The notes beneath the pieces are model-generated. The model did not search any database and was not told the DNA's origin. It saw only the letters and a list, made by a program, of their open reading frames with translations. Source: Parietaria judaica (Eukaryota > Streptophyta > Magnoliopsida > Rosales > Urticaceae). From it: a stretch of DNA of 64,000 nt. The DNA is taken from positions 38,302,501-38,366,500 of the forward strand of contig OX940863.1 of the NCBI GenBank assembly GCA_954871525.1, read 5' to 3'. This document shows positions 1 to 13,364 of the stretch, in pieces; the stretch's first letter is position 1; every line of letters starts with the position of its first letter. The position numbers and the translations under genes are program-made.

Positions 1-2
1 GA

Positions 3-290
3 TTACACTTTCTTGCACGACATGAGCTTAAGTGATTTGCCCTTTGCTGCCCGATATAGGCTGAAGCGGTTTACCCATTCTTGCTTCGTTTATGCTCAAA
101 GGATTACACTTTCTTGCTCAACGCGAGCTCAAGGAGTTCTCTCATTCTTGCTCGATCAAAGCTCAAGCGATTTACCCTTTCTTGCTTCGTCTATCCTCAA
201 GGGATTACACTTTCTTGCTCGTCGCGAGCTCAAGGGATTCTCCCATTCTTCCTCGATCAAAGCTCAAGCAATTTACCCTTTCCTGCTTTT
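3..290. repeat. tandem satellite, about 101-bp period
   Basis: The phrase TTACACTTTCTTGC recurs at 3, 104 and 205, a period of 101 bp. Each unit contains three related sub-units of about 33 bp built on 'gctcaag...ttcttgctcg'. The array is cut by the window start, so its true length is unknown. Short open frames here read through in several frames because of the repeat and are not genes. Confidence 0.85.
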
Positions 291-656
291 CTTTTTCATT
301 GACATTAGTGTACACGTCGATATTAAAACTTTGGGTACTTTCATTTTCTAAAACATGTACGAACATTAAACTAACATAAACTTTTTATCTGTATGAAATG
401 TGCTAGCTTCCTCGTTGAGTTCGATGTGCTATTTTGTATAACATTTAAGTATCATATTGAAGTATCATATAAAAACAATGAGCCTTACTAGGTCATGACT
501 TTCTACTGTCTAATATAACTATACTATATATACACAAGCAAACATGAACACTTGGCATGATTTTAGATTCTAGGATTCTTTAGAGCAAGAACATTGGAAC
601 TTATCAATTAATTGTTGCGTTCATTATTTGTATTAAAAAGTTAGAACAAGAGAGAG

Positions 657-826
657 AAGAACGTAGGAGCTATATCGGTTCTACAAGAGAACGTAGGAGC
701 TATAGCGGTAATACCGTAGGCGCTATAGCGGTTCTTCAATAAGAACGCAGGAGCTATACGATTCTTCAACAAGAACGTAGGAGCTATTCCGATTCTTCAA
801 CAAGAACGTAGGAGCTATTCCGATTT
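657..826. repeat. minisatellite, unit about 30-33 bp
   Basis: About six imperfect copies of 'agaacgtaggagctat(a/t)(g/c)cg(g/a)ttcttcaaca' lie head to tail. The flanking sequence is AT-rich without coding signals. The minus-strand open frame across it is explained by the repeat. Confidence 0.8.
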
Positions 827-3800
827 CTCCTCTTTTTCTCTCTAAAACGATTTTCAAGCTCTTTTTCATGTTATGAGACTCATCTCTCCTCTCATGGTAC
901 ATGAACACATTAATTTTAATTAATATTAAAACTAAAAACATGCATGTCTTCCAAGTGTCACTTTGGAAGGTGACATGAATTGCATGTCATGCATGTCTTC
1001 CAAGTGTCACAATATTCTCTTCCAATCACCATGCATTTAATCTATGGATGATATGATGACACATCATCAATCCTCTCATGACAATATTAACCAATGGGAA
1101 TTAAGCAACTATTTTTCTCCACCTTTTATTTATTAAATTGTAATTTACATAATTATCATTATAATCATGCAACTTCTACTATTTAATAAAGGTGATCAAA
1201 ATAACAATTTATTTATTTGATCATGAGAAAAATCGACTAAGAGAATATTTGTTCATACCAATTCCTTACTTAGAAATATTTCAATTCATTAATTGAACTT
1301 AATATTATTTCAATAAATCATACCTTATATATTTCTAACACGAATTTTGTTCATCAAAATCTCTTTCGAAAGTCTAACATTGAGACCTCATGGACTCACA
1401 TGAACGAAGCTTTAGAATAAAGTCCGGACAAAAAGTTCACAAACTTTTCCGAACTTTCAATTCCTAATATTAGTCGATTCCACTAAAGGACCAATATTGA
1501 AAATCTCTAAGTTCATATGCGTTTCTATTTTTGTTTGATGTTATACAATTATTCTTCACACGGTCCACGGTGCATTTTACGATATTACCCTTTGTGTGTA
1601 TCAGTAACCAAGAGGAATTGTAAAATTACCGATTTACCCCTTGGTTATTATTTCATCAACTCCTTTGTTGTTTGTGAACGAGAAAAACATAAAGTGAGAT
1701 GTCACAACATGTCACATGTTTTATTTAGAGAATATGTTATTCACTAAATACCAGGCCCGGTTTATTCGTTCACACTTCAAAGAACAAAGCATGATGTGAT
1801 ACTAATGCCAAGGCATTCTTTCAACACAAATTCCATATCTGTGAATCACACAGTTCAACGAAACAATATTATGACACCAACTGTCGGGCTTTAAACCTTT
1901 ACATTGGATCTTGCCCATTGACTAATCAAATGTCATAAAGTGTTACAAGAAGCTATGTACTCACTTCAGGATTTAGGTAATTACGAAAACACCCCTCGTT
2001 TGTGATTTTGAAGTTTCGAGTAATTAAACGGTTTTATCTCAAACTTCAAAGTGTCACTGGTCTCGTTCAATGTCTTCAATAAGACATCAAGAATAAACTA
2101 CTAGAGTCACAACTTTCAATACCACAAGATCGGATATTAATAGTCTATTCAAACAATCATAGATCGGATTCGATTGCCCGATCGATCCTGAGATTGTGAA
2201 CTAATCATTTCAAACTAATCAAGAAGAGGTATCTTGTTAAGTCTGTACTTAACTCTTCTTTCGTTGATGACAGTTTCAGGGCATAGACAAATATGTACAA
2301 ACTCAAACTTAAATATAAGGATGAATATTTAATCATTAATTAATTTTCAGCAAAACGACATAATCGTATTATTACAATAAGTACTTTAGTCATAAACTAT
2401 TTTATTTGCTAAAAGGTCATTCATGTCTCCTTTGTGGGCATAAATCCAAACATTAATTCCTTACGATGCAAAGCTACCAATTTCCATAAAGTAATGGACA
2501 CCTAATGTATATATCACGTATTCTACTAGTCCCATTATAACTAACTCCAACAACATAATGTCAAACATCTAATGTTCATATACTAATACACCCTGATGTG
2601 CATGGTATTTAATTCCAACACCACCAATATTGAAAATATATCAATTACAATACTTCCTCATCTCATGACAACACCTAATAGCTAGACAATTAAAATCCTA
2701 AATCAACGAGAAGTCCTATACAGATCATGACTATAAAACATGTATTCTAATGAGAACATAGCACTAACAACTTAGGAATAAAAAGTCATCGCAATACTGA
2801 AATATTTAAATTAAAAATAAAGTTGTCTCATGTGATATAAGGTTGTACATGGAGACTATAATCATTAAATTTATAGCTAAAAGAAGAACTTACTTCCTAT
2901 TTGACCTTCGGATGTATAATTGTTCAAGAAGGCAAACAGAGTTTGCTTGGATGATTCGAAACAATAAATAAAACGTTGCTGCCCTCAAATGAATGGGTTC
3001 TCAAATAGGATAAAGATGAGATAGATTTAGGACTCTAAGATGATGTGTCTATCAATGAGACAAGTATCAAAATGAGGTGTTCAACACCTAGACGTCTTGG
3101 CTTCTTAATAGAGAATGATTCCTTAACTAGACCTTGAACAATTAGATAATTACTTACTTGACTATGATATACATATAAAATAATTTAGTTAAAATAAAAT
3201 AAATATCGTTAAAAACTATATATATATATATATATATAAATAAGGCTAAAAGAGTTACTTAGACTGTTGTATATAAAAATATATAAAATTAGTTACTTTA
3301 TTTTTCACATATAGCACACTGAATTATCGCCGAGTTCGCCACACTTTTCACATTGCAATAAACACAACTTGACATTTTGTCAGTAAATATAATACGATAT
3401 ATACTTAAATATACGCCTTGAAAATATTTTTCATTTGGTCCCTAACCCGTGTCTATTATTGGTGATGTAAAAACCTCTAATTGAATTCATCATTCAGTTT
3501 TGACCATCATAAATATTCTATCGTAGAGTAAGACATGTTTGACTACGTTAGTCAATAACGGGAGAATTATTTAAGATAAGATAGTGGGAGCTATTCATCA
3601 GTATTAAATATCGTTTATTAAGAAACATATTTATTTACAATCAAGACTTTAATTGGAAATTCAATATCCACGATACAAACAAAAGTCGTAAGACTTAATG
3701 ATTTGAATAATCTTGATATTCGAGAAGTGATTTAATCGTTTATTTTGTATGTCTTGATAAACGATAAAAACCCAGAATCTTATGAATTAAAAAGGTTATA

Positions 3801-4999
3801 AATGTTTAATAGGTTCGTTAAACAATATTTTATATAGATAATATAAACAATATTGACCAATGAGTGAACGGTTTGTAAGTTCCTGGCATGTTTGAGAATC
3901 TTATCTAAATGTTAAAATGATTAATTGACTATTCTTTCAGAAAAAGTCTTAGTTCCAGTATTCTCTAAGAGCTTGTTAATACTTTGTGTATTATCGTCAA
4001 TTATAAACAACATAGAGAATATGAATACTTTGTTGATTGACTGGGTGTTATTCAAGAATAATGGTATATATAAATAATGCTAGAAATATAACCTTTATGT
4101 AAGTTTTTGGATTTCAAGCATAAATGTCGTTGGCTAATCACTAGGTGAGTATGAATTTGAGTTCAGTGATCACATGATAGAGAAATTGATTTCTCTATCA
4201 GTTAATGGTTATGGGTACACTATTACAGCTAGTGTAGTATGATACGTGAACAGAACCTAGAAATTAATGTGTGAATCTATGATAAACATTTAAGAATGTT
4301 TGCTTTCAAAGCAACAAATATATAAAATCAATGCTTTGATTTATGATATCAGAACTTGGACTTGAATTAGTTTATGATTATATATAAAGAATATTCGCCT
4401 TCGTGAATGCAAGTCTTTAGGAATATAATTATGATTTCCTGAGTTCTATGTATAAACAAGTAGTTATAAATGGAATCACATGAACGATTTTATTATTATA
4501 ACGACATTAAAAATATTGATTTAACATATAACCTATGTTGTTAGAAGTTCTGAGTGCGCAGCAAAAGCAGACTAGAAAGAACATCTATGTAACAGTGGTA
4601 ATTATTTAAACTGATATAGTCCTTGATAAATTCACCAAGTGAATAAAAAGTTCTCGTTATCTGGAAATAACAGAGGAACTTGAATAGTATCACATTAAGA
4701 TATGTTTAATATCTCAAGTAATGTTGCATTCTATGAAAGAGTCATAAGTAGGACACTATGGATCTTTGAGATTCGAGAATTAGTGTCTAACCTTATTAAA
4801 GGAGCGATCACAAGGATTAATGCTTTACGGCAATCCTGGATCGCAGTTTCGTCATGGTGGCTGTTTTAATGTCAATGACATTAATTGATATAGTCAAGCT
4901 CAATATCCTCACGGATATAAAAGCAATTCAAATTTCAAGTATACCACTAACGTTATACTAATTTAGATTAGTAGTTGAGTGGGATATTTGAACCATATA
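827..4999. other. AT-rich gene-free stretch with possible LTR remnants
   Basis: No supportable coding region. A 20-bp direct repeat (gcatgtcttccaagtgtcac) is at 942 and 991. A (TA)n tract is at about 3217-3239. Parts of 1350-2450 resemble, in reverse orientation, blocks of the long LTR at 42813-45534, for example a 'tgtgagtccatg' block and an 'aaattaccgatttacccctt' block. These are probably decayed minus-strand pieces of that family. The similarity is by eye and weak. Confidence 0.4.
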
Positions 5000-7900
5000 A
5001 GGGTAAACAAGGAATACAATCTTCTGAACAAGATTGTAGGCGACATTAAAATATAACATAGTTATAGCTAATTGACCACTCAGTTTTTCCTCAAGAAAAA
5101 CGTCTAGAGTTTATTCTCAAAGGACTTTGCTGGAAAATAGATTTAAGGAATCGATGCATATTCTTAAGAGTGCAAGTGGCAGATTGTTGGACATATTCTG
5201 TATATGCCCTCTATTCAGATGCGAATCCCGCTTGTATAAGATTATGGTCGTTTACCATGGAATGAATGGTTCTTATTAATGTCAATCTTATGTAGTTATC
5301 TGCAGATTATATATATACATATCAAATGAATATTTTGATCCTTAGTTCTTTACTTTTGGATTTATGTTAAGTCATCACACTGGGTCTATGTGAGGAGGTT
5401 TAACTGACGTAAACAAAGAACTTAAAATTGGTCCATAATCTAGATCGGAAGTGGGAACTTCTGATCGGTACGACTATTGGTGAACTTAATAGATCACATA
5501 CGTGTGGTGACCTATTACCGGGTCATAGTGTTGTCCGTGCACTATTACGTTCATCAGGTATGAAGTGTCTTCATACTGGACGGGACTGGACTTATATCGA
5601 AAATAATCATTTATGTCCGTCACTGATGAAAGTACGATAAGTCGCTATGATGATCAGATGAAATCGGTTGATGTCCTGAGGTAATATGAGTTTGCGAAGT
5701 TCAACTTAAATGATCTTTGATTTAATCGTTTCAGTTTGCAATCGAGTATTCCAAACACTTTTATTTTGGGATCGGAAGGTTGACCGTGACAAACAATATG
5801 AGTACATATATGGATAATAACTTTTTGATTTACTTATAATGATTTGTGGAAAGAAAATAAGTACTCATGCGCAGCTTACGAATTCATAACCCGATAAGTG
5901 AGTAGTTTGCAATAATCATAGATTAAGGTAGTGTCGTCAAAGGGCAGAACGGTAATAATATATTTATCCTTTTTTTATTAGAATCATATGATACGGAAAC
6001 CGCTCTTCACATATCATATTGTATCACTGGACACTAGTTTTAAGGAATATATAATATAAACAGGCTTGAGAGTTCAACTTCGCGCTATATAATGTTACAT
6101 AAGTTGGTGAAAGTTCTACACTTTCACCGGTAGCTCGGGTGTGGTGTCAGTTTGTCCCCTTTGTAACTCCACAAGGATGACACCACAAGTAAGTTTAATA
6201 TACTAATTAAACATTTAATAGATCCAATCAAGAGTGATTCCATATTGTTTTCACGAATTCATTGATTACTCTTAAAGTGGCCAAAGTAACAGAGTTTTTG
6301 TACTGGACGGGAATATGAAAATTGATAATTTAATTTGACCCCTGGATAATTCTAGGACTACCGGAATTCAAATTCTGTATATTTATCATTTTTAATCATG
6401 CAATTATAATGTACGGTTTGAGAGTTATGGTCAAAATAGTTTTTCGTCTAAAGTCAAAATATTCACTGGTTTTACCTGTGAATTTAAGAGAGAATTAAAT
6501 ATTTGAATTAATTACTGGAATATTTAATAAGGAAAATAATCATACTGATTTTAGAATTATGGACATGCGATTTTGTGGTTTAATCTTGAAAAATATAAGA
6601 TTTGATTTATTAAATCTCATGGGTTATTTTCTTCAAAATTTGTTTTTGATTTTATTCTTTATTTGATTTAATTATTAAATTAAATACTTGAGTGAATATC
6701 TCCAAATTGGTTGAGAGAATCTCTCCAAAGTTGTTGGGGTCAGTTCCTTATAAATAGAAGATCCCTGGAACCCTAAATCACACTCAATACACACTTAAAC
6801 TTCAGAAAAATCGCATTCTCTCTGCCTCTCTCAGTTCCTGCGAATTTCTCAGGGAAAATTTTTCCTGGGATTTTGCTTTTCAGCTTTAGTGGTTATTCTA
6901 GGAGAGCCCATGCTCTCAAGGATCGTAATCCCGGAGAATACATCGGAAGACAACTGGGAGTTATCTTCTCAAAAAATCGCAAAGAGCCTGTAGATCCGAG
7001 GCTCGGAGTTCTTGAAGATCATAGAACGAAGACAGAATCTTCGAAGGTGTCAGGTTTGTGTTTATGTGTTTATCAATTATGATATTATTTACTGTTTCTC
7101 ATGGCTCAATTAAATCATATAATAATGGGTTAAGAAAATTAAGAAAATTATTTTATCACGATCGGGCAAACTATTTTTTGTTTTATGTATAACAGGATGG
7201 GGTGATATGGATTATTGGTATGGGATTCTAATCCTAGTTAATATATTTTTAAAAGGTTACCCCACGCTTCGTAGATAATGAACAAGAATTTCTTATGGGG
7301 ATTCTTTGAGAATCAAATCCCAGGGAGTCAACATCATAGCGATATAGATCCCAGCGGATTGGTATATGAGCTTGATGTCGATCCCAATATTTATCATTTT
7401 GAAACACAACATTCAGATTAACAGTGTGAGAGATATGGTCAAAACGGTATTTTGGCTGAAGCTGAAATAGAGTTTGATTAGACGTGCCAATTTGAAATTA
7501 CATTAAATACTGGATTTAATTCTTGATTTATTTAATTAATAATATAATTTTAATTATTGAATTTAATTATTAATATTTATTATTGATAATTAATTATAAT
7601 TAAATAGATTTATATTTTAATGATCCAAACCCTATTACGATTTTAAATTTAATTTTTTATTCAATTATTATTCTCGAATTATGATAATATATATTTGTTA
7701 TATATTTAGAAAATAATGGAGATATTAAATCTTGGAATTAATTATGGAATATTTGCTTGATCTGATATTAGTTTTAAATCTTTTTAATAAAGTTTTGAAA
7801 AAGATTTGATATTACTATTACCTTATTTAAATTAAATAAAGATTATGAGTAAATATCTCCGGATGGTTAAGATGTGGAGTAAATATCTCCACATGTTTAT

Positions 7901-8457
7901 GATTTATGTTTTTCCTATAAATAGGCTTGACCTGAAATTAGAAAATATAACCCTCAGAGCCAGAAAATTTGAAAAACTCTATCTCCTCTCTCATTCTGCG
8001 ATTTTGGCCATAGTGCCAGTCAGATTTCCTTGTTTAGAATTTGAAGGTTTTATGATCATCCAAGGCGACCACGCATCGTGGCGGTCGAAGCTCCGAAGGA
8101 TACATCGGAAGATTACTAGGAGGTATTTTTGACGTCAAAATCGCATAAAGGATGAGTTAGATTCATAGGAGCTTTCAGACACAGAATCATAGTGCACAAT
8201 AGGAAACGTGAATCAGGTATGTGTATATTTATTGATTTTGAAATTTTCTATTATTGCTCAAACCCAAAATCAATTTTCACATTGGATTATGAAATAATTT
8301 TTAATGATAATTTTTAATGATAAAAATCGAAAGAATAAAGATCTGGAACAAAAGTAATTAATTTTTGGGTTTTCATAAACCGGGTAGGTTAATAAGGAAT
8401 TTTGGTATGAGACTATTCCTGGTTAAAAAGTTTTTTTAAAGGTTTACCCTACGCGTT
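5000..8457 (+). mobile_element. diverged long-LTR remnant with a duplicated promoter/leader module
   Basis: The order of blocks matches the solo LTR at 42813-45534: a 'tatgtgaggagg' block, an 'actggacgggactgg' block, a 'gggcagaacggtaa' block, a 'TGGACAC...TTTAAGGAATATAT' block, then a TATA box with a CT-rich leader, then 'ttttaaaggttaccc'. The 3' half is present twice. 'tatttatcattttnaa...gagagntatggtcaaaa' occurs near 6380 and 7390, TATA boxes sit near 6751 and 7915, and an 'atacatcggaaga' block follows each. The right end is interrupted by element A at 8458. No protein is encoded. The family is not identified; a copia-type LTR is one guess. Confidence 0.5.
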
Positions 8458-9208
8458 TGTTGAGCGCGTTTCGTACGCTCAACAATCACAGGAGGTCTCC
8501 CTTTTGTTTTTAGATAAGAGATTCGGTTTTTCTCGTTTTACAAATAAAAGCACTTAAGAACAGTTTGTGGGTGAAATCTTCTTCTCTCTCCTTTTTTTCA
8601 ATTTTTCTTTCTCCGAAATCCCCTCCCCTTTTATAAGCTAAATTCTCCCACTTTTCTCGGAGTCCCATCAGCCCATTTTCCCATGTCTCTGACAAAAAGG
8701 CCTAACTCACCCCCTATCGCGTGCTCCGAGCATGCTGGGTTACTTTCGAGGTGGTAGCATTAAATGCCATCCCATCGAAGCTCTCAATTAATGCCCATCC
8801 CATCGAAGCTCCCAATCATTAAATGCCCATCCTATCAGTCGTTGTCGGTACAGTCGGTTCTTCTTATCTCATCAGGGTCGTATCTATTCTCTCTGTCGGG
8901 CCTTGGGGTCGTTGACCTCGGGCGTCGTCGACTTCGAACGTCGTCGACTTCGGGTGTCGTCGACATCGGGCGTCGTCGACTTCGGGTGTCATCGACTTCG
9001 GGCATTGTCGACTTCGGGTGTTGTCGACTTCGGGTGTCGTCGACATCGGGCGTCGTCAACTTCGGGTGTCATCGACTTCGGGCATCGTCGACTTCGGGTG
9101 TTGTCGACTTCGGGTGTCATCGACTTCGAACATCGTCGATCCCCCTTAAAAAGGGGGGGGCGACTCTTCCTTGTGTTAAGAGGGGTCCGGCCGGATCCGA
9201 CCTTAACA
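8458..9208 (-). repeat. 3' LTR of element A
   Basis: On the minus strand the LTR runs from TGTTAAGG (9208) to CTCAACA (8458), 751 bp. A TATA-type box on the minus strand (plus-strand cttttata, 8628..8635) fits an LTR promoter. The U5 end matches the 'gattgttgagtgtacaaaacgccctcaaca' end of element C with small changes. A 16-bp GTCGAC-rich minisatellite fills the U3 part. Confidence 0.8.
8909..9140. repeat. 16-bp GTCGAC minisatellite inside the LTR
   Basis: About 14.5 copies of a 16-bp unit, tcgtcgacttcgggtg and close variants, run without gaps. A 16-bp unit shifts frame each copy, so long open frames appear on both strands. These are repeat artefacts, not proteins. Confidence 0.9.
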
Positions 9209-10604
9209 ATTAGTCCCCCATTTTATCCGGTGTTTTGGCACTGGGTGAAATGAGAAGCCGAGGCCGTTCTTCGATTTTTGGGTCTTGTCGTTTTTCGGCG
9301 CCGTCGGCTCGGGAAATGGGTGATTCGTGATGTCGTCGATCCGTGGCATCGTCGCTTCTGGGAATCGTTTCACCTTCCCGACAATCTATGATGCTGGGGC
9401 CCACTAGTATCTGCAGCATAGGTTGCGCTCGTCTTGGGCAGGTGAAGCGTCTCTTCTCATTAAAAGGTATTGTACGCACTCGAGTACTTTCGGCATACGC
9501 AACGGCTCTTTCATCCTGGCCGTCGCTTTTCATTCCTCCCCTCCTTAGGGCCGTTGGATCAACTCGCACCTCTTCGCCTACCCCTATCATGGAAACTATT
9601 TGAGCGCCTTATAATGATTCCTTTCGCCATTTTCATCCTCATTTGCTCTTCTCTGTTCTTCGAATCCTAAACCAGTCTGTCTCTCTCTAATCTTCTCGGT
9701 TTCTTTTTCACTATCTCGATCACTACTTGCCTTTCCGATCACACCATGGCGGCGCCCGGGACATTCTTTTTTACCAAGTCTCCTCTCTCCACTCTGAAGG
9801 TGGAGGCTTTTGCGTTTGTGAAACGCAAATATTTCACGCGCGAGAATGTTTACGCCAGACTTCCAGTCTCCGGCAAGTTGGCCGACTCTTCCTTGTGTTA
9901 AGACGGGTCCGGCCGGATCTTACCTTAACAATTAGTCCCCCATTTTATCCGGTGTTTTGGCACTGGGTGAAATGAGAAGCCGAGGCCGTTCTTCGATTTT
10001 TGGGTCTCGTCGTTTTTCGGCGCCGTCGGCTCGGGAAATGGGTGATTCGTGATGTCGTCGATCCGTGGCATCGTCGCTTCTGGGAATCGTTTCACCTTCC
10101 CGACAATCTATGATGCTGGGGCCCACTAGTATCTGCAGCATAGGTTGCGCTCGTCTTGGGCAGGTGAAGCGTCTCTTCTCATTAAAAGGTATTGTATGCA
10201 CTCGAGTACTTTCGGCATACGCAACGGCTCTTTCATCCTGGCCGTCGCTTTTCATTCCTCCCCGCCTTAGGGCCGTTGGATCAACTCGCACCTCTTCGCC
10301 TACCCCTATCATGGAAACTATTTGAGCGCCTTATAATGATTCCTTTCGCCATTTTCATCCTCATTTGCTCTTCTCTGTTCTTCGAATCCTAAACCAGTCT
10401 GTCTCTCTCTAATCTTCTCGGTTTCTTTTTCACTATCTCGATCACTACTTGCCTTTCCGATCACACCATGGCGGCGCCCGGGACATTTTTTTTGACCAAG
10501 TCTCCTCTCTCCACTCTGAAGGTGGAGGCTTTTGCGTTTGTGAAACGCAAATATTTCACGCGCGAGAATGTTTACGCCAGACTTCCAGTCTCCGGCGAGT
10601 TGGC
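9161..10604 (+). repeat. 722-bp direct tandem duplication
   Basis: Copies 9161..9882 and 9883..10604 are nearly identical. Each carries about 50 bp of LTR start, the polypurine tract (minus strand, attagtcccccatttta on plus), the leader of the additional ORF, and its first 46 or so codons. Both ends show the 4-bp word CGAC (9161, 9883, 10605), consistent with microhomology. The first copy's ORF stops soon after the junction, so only the second copy leads into the long ORF. Confidence 0.9.
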
Positions 10605-13364
10605 CGACAAACCCCCGGAGGATTGTATTTTCCTTTACGAGGCCTTCTTCCGGCACGTTGGCCTCCATCTTCCGATGCCCAACGTCATGATCGCCTTTCT
10701 CTACGCCTTCAAGATGCCGATTACTCAGGTGGGGCCCAACGTCCTTCGCCTCCTCCCGAGCACCTTAGTCATTGCTCGCGAGGAAAGGGTGGAACTTTCT
10801 TTGGAGAATCTTATGCGCCTCTACAATATCACTCGAAATCCTCGCAACCTCGGCAAGTTCATGTTGACACATCGGCATCGGGAGCATGTCGTGTTGAACA
10901 CGCCGAGTAAAGAACATTCGTGGGAGCACAAGTACTTCTTCATCCGGGTCAGTGTCCGTACCTTCGGCCCCCATCACGCCGACCTCCCCCGAAAGTGGGT
11001 TAGTGACGTGCCGAAGTTCCCGCCCGGGAATGACGACGAACGCTTCCAGAAGTTGCGCCGAGCCCTCCTGGCCAATCCCAAGCGGGATTGGACCAATGAT
11101 TTCACTGAGGACATGATTCTTCGGTCCGGTGTCTTTCAGGAGGCGATGATCCTTGGCCCTCCCCCGGCGTCGCTCCTTCCGACAGGTTTATCCCGCGTGG
11201 TTGTGCCCGAGGATCCGTCCGTGGCGAAAGCCAAAGCGCCGAAGAAAAAGAAGAAGAAGCCCAGGGCGGACTTCGTCGATCTTCCTGTCGACGAGGAATC
11301 CTCTCCGGTACGGACATCTTCGGAGAAACGGCCGGCCGAGGGGTCAGCCGAGGCCCCTTCTTCGAAAAGGAGCAAAATCGCTCCCTTCCCGGCCATGTCC
11401 TCCGGTGTTGACTCGTCTCTGGCGAATGCCCCCTTGATAGCCCGCCAGAGCGACGAAGCAGATCCCGTCCCTGCTCGGAGAGAGAAAGCCGACTTTGTCG
11501 ATTATCCCATCTTGGTCGCCGCTCGGCCGAAGGTACCCTCGCCTTCGGCCTTAGACAAAAATCCCGAGCCTCGTTCCCGGCCTTCTCCGACCGAGTCTCG
11601 GGCTCTCAAGGCGCGAGACGTACCCGTTCGAGGGGGGGAGGTCGACGCTAATGTCCTTTCCCCGGCGCTCTCTCCGGTACGAGAGAGGTTCCCCCCAGCG
11701 TCAAACAGTGGGCCTTTTTCCCTTCCGGCCCCTCTGCTTGCGTCCGCCCCCACCACCGCCGCTCCCCCTTCTGTCGACGGGATCAGGGGGAGCGATCTGC
11801 CGACGAAGACGACAATCGATGATATCGTCATCCTTCCTCCGGACGCATCGATCAAGGCTCCTGCTTCCGAAGCCCTCGAGGCTGAATCAGCCTTTTCTGC
11901 GCCGGCCGCTACAGAAACCGCGCCGGTTCCTTTAGGTGCCCCGACTCTCCCGTTAGGATCCCGGTCTCCCTCTTCGTCGTTTTCTTCTGTTCCTCCTTTG
12001 TCGCATCTGCGCGAGAAGGCAACCTCTTCTCGCGTCCCGGCCCGCCTTCCTCCTACTCCTTCCGGCGATTCGACCCTAGAGGACTGGGAAACGTACTTGA
12101 TCGCCGTCTGCGATGGTTTGACCATGGGGTCTTCAGACGCCCGTTCCGTCGCTGATCCTTCCGACGAGTTTCTGGGCTATCATGCTTTTGTTGGGAGCGT
12201 TCTCCAGAGCGTCGCCCGTGCGAACGACATGTTTGCCTCTGCGCTCAAGGCCGAGCGGAAGGTCGAGAAGGAGAGGGTCGAGCTCGAGGGTAAGCTTGTC
12301 GAATCCGGGCATTTTTCTGAGTTGGCCCTCTTCAACGAGCGGAAAGCTCGCGAAGAAGTCAACGAGCTGTGTGCCCGGTTGAAGGCGGCGACAGCCACAG
12401 TGGGGGAGATGAACTCCAAACTCGATGCTACTGAGGCTAAGCTCAAGGAGCAGGAGCGACTCGTCACCGTCGGGGAGGACCAGCTCGCCGAGGAGCGAGA
12501 GCGCTATCTCTTAGTCGAGGAAAAACTCGGGGGTCTCTACGAGCCACGTCCGACCGTCTAGCTCGGGCCGCCGAAGCCATGGGATTAACGCCATCCGAAG
12601 AGGATCATCTCGTGTTTTGGGTTAAAGAGCTCGTTCTCCAGCTTGGGCAGGTTAAGTCCGCTCTCAATACCGTCACCGAGGAGCGGGATTCGGTGGAGGC
12701 GGAGATACTCGAGGAGAAGCATGGTCGTTTGAGCCTGTTTCAAAGTACTTTGGTGAAGCTCGGACACCTGCGGGAGAGGTTTGAGGCTCTTTATGAGTCC
12801 ATCGATACCCATCGCCTCCTTGCCGGTTGCCGGGCCAACATTCTCTTGGTCGAGGGCCTTCCTGCCGAGGCGACGGTAGGGAACCTTAGAGCCCGACTCC
12901 CCCGGTGGAACGCTCTCCGTGAGAAGTATACTGCCGAGGTGCAGGAATTGGAGTGGAGAGCTACCGAGGACCCCAACTCCCATCCTTTATCCCCTAACGA
13001 CCCTCCGAGCCTCGATGATCGGCGATTGGCGTTGCTGGACGAAATCGATAACGCCTCTCTTGCTTCCGCACTGCAGGGCGAGTATGGCTCCAACCTCGTC
13101 CTCTATTCGGCTGCGCTTCAGAAGCGCCGAGCGTTGGAGTCGGCTCCGGATCGGGCCGAGCCTGCCCTGGCTGAGGGTCGAATCGGGACTGTCCCGATCG
13201 ATGGGCGAAGGTCCCTACCGGCCTCAGGCTCGGAGCAGATTGAGCCTATCTCGGCCGAGGAGCGAGACGCGTTGCCTGCACCGGTTGAGGATCGAGGACC
13301 GACACCCAACTCTTCCCAAGGCGTTGTCCGAGACATGGTAAAGGCCGTCGATCCTGCTGTATAA
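10468..13364 (+). pseudogene. antisense additional ORF of element A (plant 'putative gypsy-type transposon' protein)
   Basis: A 697-codon ORF (10468..12561) is followed by a 261-codon ORF in another frame (12579..13364). The frame change lies at the G-run near 12530. The N-terminal 200 residues form a compact domain (FFRHVGLHLPMPNVMI and YAFKMPITQVGPNVLRLL are typical) like the Pfam 'putative gypsy type transposon' family recalled from knowledge. A long Pro/Ser/Ala-rich disordered part with a Lys-rich patch (APKKKKKKPR) follows, then a Glu/Lys/Leu-rich coiled coil. It lies opposite in strand to gag (minus, 14080..13724), so it is antisense to the element. The same protein, more decayed, occurs antisense in element B. 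Function is unknown. It is AT-poor compared with flanks. Confidence 0.75.

Noticed and set aside
8764..9253. Overlapping ORFs of 74-149 codons on both strands
   Set aside because: They are frames through the 16-bp minisatellite inside an LTR, not proteins.
9210..10312. Two 126-codon minus ORFs, almost identical
   Set aside because: Shadow frames opposite the leader of the additional ORF, present twice because of the 722-bp duplication.
11502..12125. 207-codon minus ORF
   Set aside because: Antisense frame of the GC-rich additional ORF; no independent evidence.
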